Source: Hoyosella subflava DQS3-9A1
GTDB lineage: Bacteria; Actinomycetota; Actinomycetes; Mycobacteriales; Mycobacteriaceae
DNA: 64,000 nt
Reading direction: 5' to 3'
Assembly: GCF_000214175.1 (NCBI RefSeq)
Contig: NC_015564.1
Coordinates: 4,216,001-4,280,000, forward strand
The translations under genes were made by a program, and so were the position numbers. This document shows, one piece after another, positions 28,539 through 37,493 of the stretch. How positions within the stretch are numbered: position 1 is the first letter of the stretch; every line of letters begins with the position of its first letter. The notes beneath the pieces are model-generated. The model was not told where the DNA came from. It saw only the letters and a program-made list of their open reading frames with translations, and ran no database searches.

Positions 28539-29702
28539 GGGAGCGGTGTTGACAATGCCCGCGATAGGCTTGCCGGCAGCCGCCGACTCAAGCACTGTCA
28601 GCACGCCGTCTGCGCACAGATCCCAGGAGAACTCCGAGGCCCGGATCCTCGCTTTTTCACCCATGAACAGGCGCCGCGGAGCGTCGACGAACAGGCTTTC
28701 GATGGCCTCGGTCAGCTCCGCCGGTGTCGCCACTAGATGACCAGTCACCCCGTCGATCACCGAGTCTGTGAGGCCTTTCGACGTCGCGTACCCCACTGTC
28801 GGCACGCCGTGCTGTGCGGCTTCGATTACAGCAAGCCCCCAGCCCTCCTTGCGGGATGGCATCACGTGTACCCAGCTCCGCGACAGCAGCTCATGCTTAC
28901 GTGCCTCGCTGACGTGCCCGTGGAAGGTAACTGACGATTCGATTCCGAGTTCGCGCACTGAATCGCGCAGCGGCTGCATCCACCATCCGTCCCCGATCAC
29001 ATCGAGCTGAACGTCGGGATGTGTTGTCCGCAAACGGGCCACCGCATGCAGCGCGTCCTCGATCTGCTTGTGCGGCACCAGCCTGGACAGGACGCACAGC
29101 CGCGGTTCAGCTGAGCGTGTCCGCACGGAACCTATCTGGACACTGGGGGGAATCGCATCCGCACCTGCGCGAACGACGGCGATCCGGTCAGGACTGACCC
29201 CGAGGCCGCCGAGTTCCTCTGCCGAGGGGAGCGAAACAGTAAGGTACTGGCTTGCCTGATGCACTCGCGGCGAGAGCCACGATTCAATCCACCACCCCAG
29301 TTTGCCCAGTAATTTGCCCGCCACGGGCCATTGCTCGCGGTGGCAGTGGTGCACAAGCAGGATCACCGGAACTGCGGCGATGAGGCGCGCAAAGAACGGG
29401 ACACCGTTCTGCGTGTCGATCACAACATCCGGTCGGACCGTCTTGAGTGGTCCAAAGCCGAGGCGTCCCGCAAGGATCGCGAGCAACGCGCGCGGGTAAA
29501 CAGTCAGGCGGCCACCGCCACGGCTGATGAACATGCCGTCGCGGATCTCAGAACGAGCGGAACCTCGATACCGTGACGTGCGCAACGTCACGCGGACACC
29601 TCGCGCGGCGAGAGCGGCGCCGACTTCTTCGAGGTAGCGTTCGCTCCCCCCACCCAGCGGGTGGCGAGTGTCTCGCCAGCACAACAGCAGTACTTCCCGC
29701 AA
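28506..29702 (-). CDS. Glycosyltransferase family 4
   Basis: A 398-residue GT-B enzyme. The N-terminal domain starts LLLCWRDTRHPLGGGSERYLEEV with the Gly-rich acceptor loop. The C-terminal donor domain has LCVLSRLVPHKQIEDAL, VIGDGWW and the EX7E-type motif SRKEGWGLAVIEAAQHGVPTVGY. It is a retaining enzyme using a nucleotide-sugar on the cytoplasmic face. It corresponds by order to Rv0225. It is divergent from the methyltransferase at 29869, and the 166-bp gap between them has no obvious structure. Confidence 0.92.
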   Translation of the reverse strand: MREVLLLCWRDTRHPLGGGSERYLEEVGAALAARGVRVTLRTSRYRGSARSEIRDGMFISRGGGRLTVYPRALLAILAGRLGFGPLKTVRPDVVIDTQNGVPFFARLIAAVPVILLVHHCHREQWPVAGKLLGKLGWWIESWLSPRVHQASQYLTVSLPSAEELGGLGVSPDRIAVVRAGADAIPPSVQIGSVRTRSAEPRLCVLSRLVPHKQIEDALHAVARLRTTHPDVQLDVIGDGWWMQPLRDSVRELGIESSVTFHGHVSEARKHELLSRSWVHVMPSRKEGWGLAVIEAAQHGVPTVGYATSKGLTDSVIDGVTGHLVATPAELTEAIESLFVDAPRRLFMGEKARIRASEFSWDLCADGVLTVLESAAAGKPIAGIVNTAPSELADAARSA

Positions 29703-29868
29703 TCGTCGCTCCCAACATCACGACCGCCTGCTCCCTTACCACGGCGCCTCATCAGGCGCGGCGAAATGTGCAGGGCGGTTCTGCCACACAATAGACCCGC
29801 AGACCTCGCTCACGCGACGGCTTGTGACCGGGTGTCCCAATCCGTAACAGTCCGTAGGCTGTATCGAT

Positions 29869-30663
29869 GTGCGCAAGCTAGTCGTTACCAGTCCCGCTGC
29901 CCGCCAGTTCGCCCGCCGCGCTACCTTGCGCCGCTCAGTCGGATTGCTCAGCGACTTCAAATACGAGCAAACCAGGCCCGACATTTTCTACGGGGCTATC
30001 GCCCGCGACTCAGCGGACATGCTGAGCGACCTATATCAGCAGGTCAGCCGCAAGGGAATCGCGGGAACGGTCGTACTCGACGTCGGCGGCGGCCCGGGAT
30101 ACTTCGCCGACGTCTTCGCCGAGCGCGGTGCCCATTACCTCTCGGTCGAACCGGATCCGAGCGAAATGCACGCCGCAGGAATTCAGTTCTCAGGTTCGGC
30201 CCGGGGTTCGGGCATGGCCTTGCCCATCCGGACATCGAGCATCGACATCTGTTTCTCTTCCAACGTCGCCGAGCATGTGGCGACGCCCTGGGACCTGGCC
30301 AGCGAAATGTTGCGGGTCACGCGTCCCGGAGGGCTGATGGTCCTGTCGTACACGCTGTGGTGGGGGCCGTTCGGCGGTCACGAGACAGGCCGCTGGCACT
30401 ATCTTGGCGGCGAATTCGCGGCACGCCGGTACCGCCGCCAGCACGGCAGGGAACCGAAGAACCGGTTCGGGGTCTCCCTTTTCCCGATCACTGCCACCGC
30501 AGGTCTGCGGTGGGCACGGTCAGTGTCCTCGGCTGACGGACAAGCCGACCTTCTCGCCGCGTTTCCCCGCTACAATCCGCGGTGGAGTTGGTGGACGACT
30601 TCGGTTCCGGGTCTGCGCGAGCTACTCGTCAGCAACTTGGTCCTGGTTTTGCGTAAACGCTAG
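29869..30663 (+). CDS. Class I SAM-dependent methyltransferase (Rv0224c-like)
   Basis: A 264-residue methyltransferase. Motif I is VLDVGGGPGYFADVF, followed by the acidic SVEPDPSEM, then SSNVAEHVATPWDLASEMLRV and the post-III block RPGGLMVLSYTLWWGPFGGHE. It uses S-adenosylmethionine; the acceptor is unknown. The envelope-glycan neighbours suggest a sugar or lipid. The start is GTG at 29869; an ATG two bases upstream is out of frame. The stop overlaps the convergent dodecin stop by 4 bp. Confidence 0.88.
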   Translation: MRKLVVTSPAARQFARRATLRRSVGLLSDFKYEQTRPDIFYGAIARDSADMLSDLYQQVSRKGIAGTVVLDVGGGPGYFADVFAERGAHYLSVEPDPSEMHAAGIQFSGSARGSGMALPIRTSSIDICFSSNVAEHVATPWDLASEMLRVTRPGGLMVLSYTLWWGPFGGHETGRWHYLGGEFAARRYRRQHGREPKNRFGVSLFPITATAGLRWARSVSSADGQADLLAAFPRYNPRWSWWTTSVPGLRELLVSNLVLVLRKR

Positions 30664-30875
30664 CTCTCATTCTCGAGCCGAAAACCCACTTTGAGGCCAA
30701 CCTGAACATGGCCAACTTGGCCGTCGGAGATGTGGCCTCGGATCTCAGTCACCTCGAACCAGTCCAGCCCCCGCAATGTCCGCGAAGCCCGTTTGATCGC
30801 CCCCTTGATCGCGTCGTCGATGCTATCGGGCGATGAACCTACGATCTCCGTGACGCGATACGTGTGGTCGGACAT
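30660..30875 (-). CDS. Dodecin (flavin-binding)
   Basis: A 71-residue dodecin. The family profile is intact: HTYRVTEIVGSSPDSIDDAI, RTLRGLDWFEVTEIRG (Trp for flavin stacking) and VGHVQVGLKVGFRLE. Dodecamers store or buffer flavin (FMN or CoA-containing in actinobacteria). The start at 30875 has GGAGGATTC in front; an upstream GTG-led extension is not family-like. Confidence 0.95.
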   Translation of the reverse strand: MSDHTYRVTEIVGSSPDSIDDAIKGAIKRASRTLRGLDWFEVTEIRGHISDGQVGHVQVGLKVGFRLENES

Positions 30876-30957
30876 GAATCCTCCTCCGTGCCGGGCGATT
30901 GCCTGTCCCATTCTTTCGTTGTCTGCACACTTCTGTCCCGGTTTCAGCGCACCTGGG

Positions 30958-31023
30958 CAGATTCACAGGAAACGGGACAGGCTCAAGGGAAATAACTTGT
31001 GCGCCTGTCCTCTTTCTGATGAG
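30958..31023. repeat. 66-bp hairpin repeat, left copy
   Basis: It shares its first 28 bases exactly with 32065-32092 and ends similarly (TGATGAG against TTATGAG). It forms a hairpin through GGACAGGC (30975-30982) and GCCTGTCC (31003-31010). A third arm, TGTCCCGGTTTC (30934-30945), upstream can also pair with GAAACGGGACA (30969-30979). It lies in the region between dodecin and the AbiEi-like gene, so it is not a simple terminator. Confidence 0.85.
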
Positions 31024-31045
31024 CCTACGACCAGCGTATATCGCG

Positions 31046-31067
31046 GTTATCCACAGCTGTGGATAAC
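31046..31067. promoter_or_regulatory. 22-bp perfect palindrome made of two inverted DnaA-box sequences
   Basis: GTTATCCACAG is followed directly by its exact complement CTGTGGATAAC. Each half contains TTATCCACA, the consensus DnaA box (31047-31055 and, inverted, 31058-31066). It lies 39 bp upstream of the AbiEi-like gene start. Whether DnaA binds, or the palindrome is an operator for the gene itself, is unknown. Confidence 0.6.
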
Positions 31068-31105
31068 TTCAGCGGTGCTCGCTCGACCTCGTGCAGAATC
31101 TCGGC

Positions 31106-32056
31106 ATGCATTCGCTCACCACTGCCCACAAACACCTGCTAGTCCGTGATCTCTCCGCCAATGAGAGGCGTCAGAACACGCGGACCGGAGAGCTTCTCCG
31201 CGTGCGCCGCGGGACCTATGTACCAAACGATGTGTGGAAAACGCTGAACCATGAGGAGCAGCACCTTCTGCGAGCGATCGTGGTTGCTGCAGATCAGCGG
31301 CGCAGCGATTGTGTCCTCAGCCATGTTTCTGCCGCACTGCTGCACGGACTCCCTGCCTGGAATGTCCCGCTGAAGCAGATTCACCTCACACGGGCGTCCC
31401 GAACCGGTGGCGGAGTGAAAAACAGGCTGGTGGTGCATTCCGCTTCCCTCGATTCCGGGGACTTCGAGGTGGTCGATGGCATACCTGTCACGCGTACCGC
31501 ACGCACTGTCGTGGACGTCGCCAGAACCGTGCCTTTCGAGCAGGCCGTCGTGATTGGCGACGCAGCGCTGCACCGTGAAATCGTCACCAAGGATGAACTT
31601 GCTCTTTCGCTAGAGCGTGCACGCAATTTGAAGGGCATAGCCGCAGCCCGCAGAGCAGTCGCGTTCATGGACCGCCGCAGTGAAAGCGTCGGCGAGTCAC
31701 GCAGCAGGGTGCTCTTTCATGCACAGGGCGTAGCGAGCCCCCAGTTGCAGGCCGAAGTCTACGACGCGGAGCACACGCTGATCGGACGGGCGGACTTCCT
31801 GTTCGACGAGGGGTTAATTGGTGAGTTCGACGGTCAAGTCAAGTACGGGCGATATCTGCGGCCTGGCGAAACGATCGCCGACGCCGTCTTGCGCGAGAAG
31901 CGACGGGAGGACGCGCTACGCGAACTCGGCTGGCTCGTGATCCGGTGGATGTGGGCTGACCTGAGCCGCCCGACGCACCTAGCGCGCAGAATACTCGAGG
32001 CACTGTCGCGCGCCCGGTCAAGCCGCCGCCCATCGGGCATCTGGATCCCGGCGTGA
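31106..32056 (+). CDS. AbiEi-like/DUF559-type protein with endonuclease-like C-terminus
   Basis: A 316-residue protein (start ATG 31106; five more codons to a GTG at 31091 are possible). The N-terminal part, ELLRVRRGTYVPNDVWKTL with VLSHVSAALLHGLPAW, resembles the AbiEi-type antitoxin winged-helix domain. The C-terminal part, LIGRADFLFDEGLIGEFDGQVKYGR with EKRREDALRELGWLVIRW, fits a Vsr/DUF559-like PD-(D/E)XK nuclease fold (Asp in RADF, Glu-x-Asp in GEFDGQVKY). No AbiEii toxin gene is adjacent. The gene is flanked by 66-bp hairpin repeats and preceded by the DnaA-box palindrome. Its role is unknown; defence or mobile origin is inference. Confidence 0.75.
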   Translation: MHSLTTAHKHLLVRDLSANERRQNTRTGELLRVRRGTYVPNDVWKTLNHEEQHLLRAIVVAADQRRSDCVLSHVSAALLHGLPAWNVPLKQIHLTRASRTGGGVKNRLVVHSASLDSGDFEVVDGIPVTRTARTVVDVARTVPFEQAVVIGDAALHREIVTKDELALSLERARNLKGIAAARRAVAFMDRRSESVGESRSRVLFHAQGVASPQLQAEVYDAEHTLIGRADFLFDEGLIGEFDGQVKYGRYLRPGETIADAVLREKRREDALRELGWLVIRWMWADLSRPTHLARRILEALSRARSSRRPSGIWIPA

Positions 32057-32064
32057 ACGCATGC

Positions 32065-32130
32065 CAGATTCACAGGAAACGGGACAGGCTCACAGGTTGT
32101 TTGCCTGGAGTCTGTCCCGCTTCTTATGAG
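32065..32130. repeat. 66-bp hairpin repeat, right copy (probable bidirectional terminator)
   Basis: Its first 28 bases are identical to the left copy. GAAACGGGACAG (32076-32087) pairs with CTGTCCCGCTTC (32112-32123) with one mismatch. It sits 9 bp after the AbiEi-like gene and 33 bp from the convergent pckG stop, so it may terminate both transcripts. Confidence 0.85.
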
Positions 32131-32162
32131 GTTGTGCTCGGCGGCCGAGGTGCCCTGAGCGC

Positions 32163-33995
32163 TCAGCTGTCTAGACGGTTCTTCAGCGCCTCGAACTCGT
32201 CGCGGATGCCGCTCGGCAACTTGTCGCCGACGAACTCCAGCCACTCCTCGATCAGCGGAATCTCGGCCTGCCAGTCCTTGCTGTTGACCGCGAGCGCTTC
32301 ATCAACGTCATTGGGGTCAACATCGAGCCCGTCGAGGTCGAGATCACTGGCTGACGGGACGTAGCCAATCGGGGTCGATTGCGCGTCGGCCGTCCCCTCA
32401 ATCCGCTCGACGATCCATTTCAGGACCCGGCTGTTCTCGCCGAAACCTGGCCACAAGAACCGCTTGTCGTCACCGCGTCGGAACCAGTTCACGTAGAAGA
32501 TCTTCGGCAGCTTCGCCTCGTCGGCGTTCTTTCCCACGTCGATCCAGTGCTGCAGGTAGTCGCCCACGTTGTAGCCGAGGAATGGAATCATCGCCATCGG
32601 GTCGCGGCGAACGGAACCAACCTTGCCTTCTGCCGCAGCGGTCTGCTCGCTCGACATCGTGGCGCCCATGAAGGTGCCATGCTGCCAATTGAAGGCCTGG
32701 TTCACCAGCGGCACCGTCGACTTGCGGCGGCCACCGAAGAGGATTGCAGAGATCGGAACACCCTGTGGGTCATCCCACTCTGGCGCGAGAGTCGGGCACT
32801 GCGACATCGGCGTGCAATACCGGGAGTTCGGGTGTGCCGCTTTCCTGCCCGAATCCGGTGTCCATGGCTGGCCAAGCCAGTCCGTGAGGTGATCGGGCTG
32901 GTTTTCCAGGGCTTCCCACCACACATCGCCGTCGTCAGTCAGCGCGACATTGGTGAAGACGGTGTTGCCTGCCTCGATGGTCCTCATCGCGGTAGGGTTC
33001 GAGCTCCAGTTCGTGCCCGGTGCTACCCCGAAGAATCCGAACTCAGGATTGACGGCGTACAGGCGGCCATCCTCACCGAACCGCATCCACGCGATGTCAT
33101 CACCGAGAGTCTCAGCGCGCCAGCCTGGAACTGTGGGATGGATCATCGCGAGGTTTGTCTTGCCGCACGCGCTCGGGAATGCCGCCGCGATGTAGTAGAC
33201 CTTGTCTTCCGGAGAGATCAGCTTCAGGATGAGCATGTGCTCGGCCAGCCAGCCCTCGTCGTGGGCCATCGCCGAGGCGATACGCAGCGAGTAGCACTTC
33301 TTACCCAGGAGCGCATTGCCGCCATAACCTGAGCCGAAGCTCCAGATCTCACGGGTCTCCGGGAAATGCGTGATGTACTTCGTGTCGTTGCACGGCCACG
33401 GCACATCGTTCTGACCAGGCTCGAGCGGGGCACCTACCGAGTGGAGGGCTTTGACGAAGGGCATGTCGGTGCCCATCTTGTCGAGGGCTGCCTGCCCCAT
33501 GCGGGTCATGACGCGCATGGACACCACAACGTACTCCGAGTCGGTGATCTCGACGCCAAGCTTTGGCTGTTCAGCACCAAGCGGACCCATGCAGAACGGC
33601 ACCACATACATGGTGCGCCCACGCATGCAGCCGCGATAGAGCTCGTTCATGAGCGAGCGCATCTTGTCAGGCGCCATCCAGTTGTTGGTGGGGCCTGCGT
33701 CTTCTTCACGCTCACTGCATATGAACGTCCGAGACTCCACACGAGCAACGTCGGAGGGGTCCGACTGCGCAAGGAACGAGTGCGGTTTCTTCTCCTCGTT
33801 CAGGCGAATGAACGTGCCAGCCTCAACAAGCTGGTTCGACAGGCGCTCGAACTCAGCGTCGGATCCGTCGGCAAACACGACACGGTCTGGCTGGGTGAGT
33901 TCAGCGACTTCCTGCACCCAAGCGAGAAGTTCTGCATGCTTCGTGGGGACCGTGTCGTCCGTTCCGTTCAGCCCTGGAATGGTCGCTGCTGTCAT
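32163..33995 (-). CDS. pckG: Phosphoenolpyruvate carboxykinase (GTP)
   Basis: A 610-residue cytoplasmic enzyme converting oxaloacetate + GTP to phosphoenolpyruvate + CO2 for gluconeogenesis. The GTP-type P-loop with active-site Cys is [15 protein letters not shown]. Other landmarks are [39 protein letters not shown] and [12 protein letters not shown]. Length and motifs match mycobacterial Pck (Rv0211), as does its position near trmB-mmpL3. The ATG at 33995 has AGGAGAGG in front. It is expected to be expressed on fatty acids or other gluconeogenic carbon, which fits the beta-oxidation genes in the window. Confidence 0.97.
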   Translation of the reverse strand: MTAATIPGLNGTDDTVPTKHAELLAWVQEVAELTQPDRVVFADGSDAEFERLSNQLVEAGTFIRLNEEKKPHSFLAQSDPSDVARVESRTFICSEREEDAGPTNNWMAPDKMRSLMNELYRGCMRGRTMYVVPFCMGPLGAEQPKLGVEITDSEYVVVSMRVMTRMGQAALDKMGTDMPFVKALHSVGAPLEPGQNDVPWPCNDTKYITHFPETREIWSFGSGYGGNALLGKKCYSLRIASAMAHDEGWLAEHMLILKLISPEDKVYYIAAAFPSACGKTNLAMIHPTVPGWRAETLGDDIAWMRFGEDGRLYAVNPEFGFFGVAPGTNWSSNPTAMRTIEAGNTVFTNVALTDDGDVWWEALENQPDHLTDWLGQPWTPDSGRKAAHPNSRYCTPMSQCPTLAPEWDDPQGVPISAILFGGRRKSTVPLVNQAFNWQHGTFMGATMSSEQTAAAEGKVGSVRRDPMAMIPFLGYNVGDYLQHWIDVGKNADEAKLPKIFYVNWFRRGDDKRFLWPGFGENSRVLKWIVERIEGTADAQSTPIGYVPSASDLDLDGLDVDPNDVDEALAVNSKDWQAEIPLIEEWLEFVGDKLPSGIRDEFEALKNRLDS

Positions 33996-34316
33996 CAGCC
34001 TCTCCTGGTATGGGAACCGGCCGCGTGCTCGCCTTCTCGGGCGAACAGAAAGCGAACCTGACCGGATCCACTCAATTGGTGCTCACGCTGTGCTCGTTCC
34101 CAAACCCTAACCGAATTCGGGGCAACGAAAACACAAGCACCAGGTGTCCTGAATAAGAGATTAGCGCTAACGCGTGGGGTCATGCGGCGCCGGCCTTGTT
34201 GGATACCGCACAGGACCGATTCAGAACGTGCCCGGGTAGGGGCCGCCCGACGGTACCTGCGCACCGCAGCCCCACCCGGAGTCCGGATGATCGACGCGGA
34301 CCGCTGTATCACACTC
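33996..34316. other. Non-coding gap upstream of pckG
   Basis: No convincing gene in 321 bp. It must hold the pckG promoter. The only structure noted is a 10-bp palindrome TTAGCGCTAA at 34161-34170, about 170 bp upstream of the pckG start, which could be an operator but is short. The right end is the 3' side of the small gene at 34317. Confidence 0.5.
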
Positions 34317-34625
34317 CTAGGCTAGCAGCCCGCCGTCGTCGAGCCGCCACTGCGCACTACCGCTAGCTGCGGATTCTGATACCTGCCACACTTCGTAGGT
34401 GCCATCTGGCCCGATTCGGGTCACTGTGTCTGCAAACCCGTCACCGGTGCGGTCTGTCGCGAGGAATACAGTATCGCTTTCCACCATGCGGCCACTATCG
34501 AAAACGCCGTCACCGGTCATGTCGATCGTGGGATTCAGCAGCTCCGACCTGCAAAGCTCCAGGGAAGTTCCGTCTACGAGCGCACCCAGGCACTCCGCGC
34601 CGCCCAGTTCATCCGGTGTCCACAT
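34317..34625 (-). CDS. Small protein with EF-hand-like repeats
   Basis: A 102-residue protein starting MWTPDELGGAECLGAL (ATG 34625, GGAG 7 bp upstream). It contains two Asp-rich loops, DMTGDGVFDSG and DRTGDGFADTV, spaced about 25 residues apart, as in dockerin- or EF-hand-like calcium loops of FG-GAP-type actinobacterial proteins. There is no signal peptide in the chosen frame. It has two cysteines (in ECLG and LCRSE). The function is unknown; calcium binding is inferred from the loops only. Confidence 0.7.
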   Translation of the reverse strand: MWTPDELGGAECLGALVDGTSLELCRSELLNPTIDMTGDGVFDSGRMVESDTVFLATDRTGDGFADTVTRIGPDGTYEVWQVSESAASGSAQWRLDDGGLLA

Positions 34626-34738
34626 CACTACACTCCTGCCCTGATCACCGCTTGTTGCGCGGCACACCTACCGAGGTATGACGCGTTCCGTGCCGCACCG
34701 GTTCCAGTGGCGGCGGAATCAGCCGGAGTCAGGCGGAA

Positions 34739-36355
34739 TCAGTCAGCCGCAGGGCGCGCGTCTTCAAGAAAGCGCAAACCACGATCCATCGCCTCAGAAA
34801 TATGACTCGCCTCAGTAGCGAGTGTGGCGAGTTCACGATCCCTGTGATTCGTGAGCTCCCGCAGCTCCACTTCGATCTGACGGACGTCGCTGTCCGTCGC
34901 CGCTACTTTCTCATCGAAGCGCCCCCCAATCGCGGCGGCAAGCTGCTGTTCCGCATTGACGATGCGCGTGCCTACCGAGCGCTCCATCTTTCCTCGCGCG
35001 TCGAGAAGCTGCTCGGTAGTCCATTCGCGGAGGCGCGTTCGCGCTGCGATCTGCCTCCTTATCCGCATCATCCACACAGCGACTGCACCGCCAAGTAGCA
35101 GAGTCAGCGGGATCGTCAAGATTTCGAGAACAGGGACGAGAGACAGCGGCGACACCACAAGCCTGCCGAGCCCCACTCCGACGGAGGCACCGATCAGCAC
35201 CATGACGTAGTCTTCCGCACCTCTGCGCGGCGCTGCGGGCAGCGCAGCGCCGGAACTGGCAACCCTGGAACTGGCGGCGTCCGATGTATCGGACTCCTCC
35301 GCAGCGGGCTCCGCTGCGGGCTGCGAGATAGACCGGGCCGACCAGAGCGCATCGATACGGTCGCCGACCCGCTGATCATTCTCGGAAAGACCGGCCCTGA
35401 CCAGCGAACGGACACGCGCAGGGTAGCTCTCAATCGCGCTTCCTCCGAGCGCGTCGATTTCCGCTCGCGTCGCGGCCGAGGTGGCGCGCGCCCACTCGGC
35501 GACATCGTGTCCGAGTTCAACGCGAGCGAGTTGCACATCCGACCGGAGGCTCCCAAGTTCCTCACTCCGGCCAGCGCCCCGGTTTCGGAGTAGTTCGGCG
35601 CGCACCCGGTGCAGGCGGTTGATCTCAGGATTGTTCTGCACTTCACGGCTGAGCCGCTGCCGGTGCGCGCGAGCTTCCTGCAGGGCGCCCGTCACCGACC
35701 AGAGCAGGTTCCGTGCGACGTAGTCGGCGCCAGGGGCGGGGAGCTCCGCTCGGATCGCCTCGTACAAGGCTTCGATTCCCGCCGACTCGGCCAGGGCACG
35801 CGCTGCATCTGGGTCCGTGTCGCGGCGATCGTTGGAAGCCTGGACGAGCGGGGTCGCGATGGGGTGGATCTCCACCGCCGTAAAGCGCGGTGTGTGAATA
35901 GCCAGCAACTGAGCGTCGCGGTCGCGCACTTGCCGCCAGTTCTGATGCATGTCGGTCTTCGTGATCGCGAAAACCACTCTGTCGACGTTCGCGTTGAGTC
36001 GGCGCAGTTCAGCCAACTCCGTGCTGCCCATCGATCCAGCGGCATCAAAAACCATGACGACGACTGGGAGCTGAACCCCATCGCCGTCTTCTTCTGTCCA
36101 TTCACGAAAGGACATTGGCCCCCGTGGGGCTACCGCATTGAGCGCGTCGACGAGCGCACTCTTTCCGGCATTCTCACGTCCGGTGATAACGACGTCTATC
36201 ACGTCCTGGCCGCGGGGCGTTCGGACCTTACTCCGTCCCGACAAGCGGGCCGCAGCCGCAGGCTCGTGCCGCTCTAGGGTGCGCAGCATGTCATCACACA
36301 GGATCCGTGCGGCATGCCGACTCTGGACCGCGCGCGCAGTGTCATGCGGGCTCAC
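34739..36355 (-). CDS. Dynamin-like GTPase
   Basis: A 538-residue membrane-associated GTPase. The P-loop GRENAGKSALVDAL (about residues 55-70) is intact, the switch region includes MSFREWTEED, VFDAAG stands for the DxxG motif and ITKTD for N/TKxD. Long helices follow. Two adjacent membrane segments (YVMVLIGASVGVGLG and LEILTIPLTLLLGGAVAVWMM) precede a charged coiled-coil C-terminus. This is the bacterial dynamin-like plan. The start is GTG at 36355, overlapping the upstream gene's stop (GTGA); residues read upstream of it belong to that gene in another frame. By position it matches Rv0210/Rv0209-type genes near pckA. Membrane remodelling is inferred. Confidence 0.8.
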   Translation of the reverse strand: MSPHDTARAVQSRHAARILCDDMLRTLERHEPAAAARLSGRSKVRTPRGQDVIDVVITGRENAGKSALVDALNAVAPRGPMSFREWTEEDGDGVQLPVVVMVFDAAGSMGSTELAELRRLNANVDRVVFAITKTDMHQNWRQVRDRDAQLLAIHTPRFTAVEIHPIATPLVQASNDRRDTDPDAARALAESAGIEALYEAIRAELPAPGADYVARNLLWSVTGALQEARAHRQRLSREVQNNPEINRLHRVRAELLRNRGAGRSEELGSLRSDVQLARVELGHDVAEWARATSAATRAEIDALGGSAIESYPARVRSLVRAGLSENDQRVGDRIDALWSARSISQPAAEPAAEESDTSDAASSRVASSGAALPAAPRRGAEDYVMVLIGASVGVGLGRLVVSPLSLVPVLEILTIPLTLLLGGAVAVWMMRIRRQIAARTRLREWTTEQLLDARGKMERSVGTRIVNAEQQLAAAIGGRFDEKVAATDSDVRQIEVELRELTNHRDRELATLATEASHISEAMDRGLRFLEDARPAAD

Positions 36356-37380
36356 GCTGCATCTCCATCGGTCATGATGTTCTCCGCTACCGCCAAGAGA
36401 TGCCGGTAGCGTGCCAGCGCCGCGTGCGCCTGATGTGATGTCCGGGCGCTTGCCGCCTCCCGGCGCGCAACAGCCGCCCACTCGAGAACGCTGCTACGGG
36501 TTATCGCACCAGCGGCCACTCGTTCCGCGGCCCAGGGCACGCCAAGCAGTGCAGAACGGCGCAACATCCGGATTCCGGCGGCAGCCCGACCGCGTCCAGC
36601 TGCTAATTCCTGCACGATGCGTCGTTCTAGCGAAATTCGGGCACCACCAGCTCGCGCGGCAGCCGCGTCCCAAAGCGAATCGCGCACCCAGGTATCGATC
36701 ACGGCGATACCGCTAGTTTCGCGCATCAGCTCCCCCATCTCGTCGAGCGTCATCTCGGGGCTGTCCCGCAGTGCACTCACCGCCAGACCGATTCCTGGCA
36801 GATCCAGCAGCCCTAGCAGCCGTTCACGCTGGCTGCGCTCGATCGAAACCGCCCGCTCCGTGAAAAGTCCAGCGGAGTACCACCAGACCTCACCCAGCCG
36901 CGCGCGGCCCTGATCAGCTCGCGAGCTAGCCATGCGGCGCAGCGACTCCATGTCGGACATGGTGAGCGACCGCGACGCCCGCGCTAGCAATGCACTCACG
37001 GGAACCACCCCTATTGTGAGAGCAAGCCCGGCCAAATCGGCGTGAGGACGCGCCGCCGCAGCGGAAACTGCCTGCGGACTTCCTGGGGTCCACTCAAGTA
37101 GGTCCGCGCGAGCGAGCACACCCAGCAACCTGGGTTTTGCTCGGCCGTCACGTCCTCCTTCGCGGAGACCGGAAACCGCGCGGCGGTCTTCCTCGCGCGG
37201 ATACGCTGTGGATACGTAGACGATCGCATCCGCCTGCACAGGCGCGCAGGGCGTCCCAATGCCGATCGTGACTTCCCGGATCTCAACCCCGGTGAGCGTC
37301 TCGCCGAGGTAATTCGCCAGGGTGGAGACCCCAGATCCAGCGCAGCCCGCTATGACCACGCGATACGTGTCTTCGCCCAC
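36352..37380 (-). CDS. P-loop-degenerate GTPase-like partner of the dynamin-like protein
   Basis: About 342 residues. The N-terminus VIAGCAGSGVSTLANYLGE has the shape of a Walker A loop, but Val replaces the invariant Lys. PVQADAIVYVSTAYPREEDR and VLARADLLEW resemble the later G-domain strands, with ARAD at the N/TKxD place. The C-terminal half is helical (DSLWDAAAARAGGARISLERR). It may be a non-hydrolysing partner of the dynamin-like GTPase, to which it is coupled by a 4-bp stop/start overlap. The start is GTG at 37380 with GGGGAGGGGAG upstream; more distal starts are low-complexity. Confidence 0.7.
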   Translation of the reverse strand: MGEDTYRVVIAGCAGSGVSTLANYLGETLTGVEIREVTIGIGTPCAPVQADAIVYVSTAYPREEDRRAVSGLREGGRDGRAKPRLLGVLARADLLEWTPGSPQAVSAAAARPHADLAGLALTIGVVPVSALLARASRSLTMSDMESLRRMASSRADQGRARLGEVWWYSAGLFTERAVSIERSQRERLLGLLDLPGIGLAVSALRDSPEMTLDEMGELMRETSGIAVIDTWVRDSLWDAAAARAGGARISLERRIVQELAAGRGRAAAGIRMLRRSALLGVPWAAERVAAGAITRSSVLEWAAVARREAASARTSHQAHAALARYRHLLAVAENIMTDGDAA

Positions 37381-37493
37381 GTGAGAAACTCCCCTCCCCG
37401 CCTCGCCCCGCCGGAATTGTCGCACTTCAACGCTGTTCTGCGCACATCGCGAGCGGCGTCGGGCCACCTCAACTATGACGACGAGGAAGAATC

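Noticed and set aside
34161-34170. TTAGCGCTAA palindrome upstream of pckG
   Set aside because: Only 10 bp and single-copy among the regions examined; mentioned in the gap entry but not called as an operator.
34700-34740. Short GGCGGAATCAG direct repeat before the dynamin-like gene's stop
   Set aside because: Two 11-bp copies only, in a short intergenic stretch; too little to call an element.
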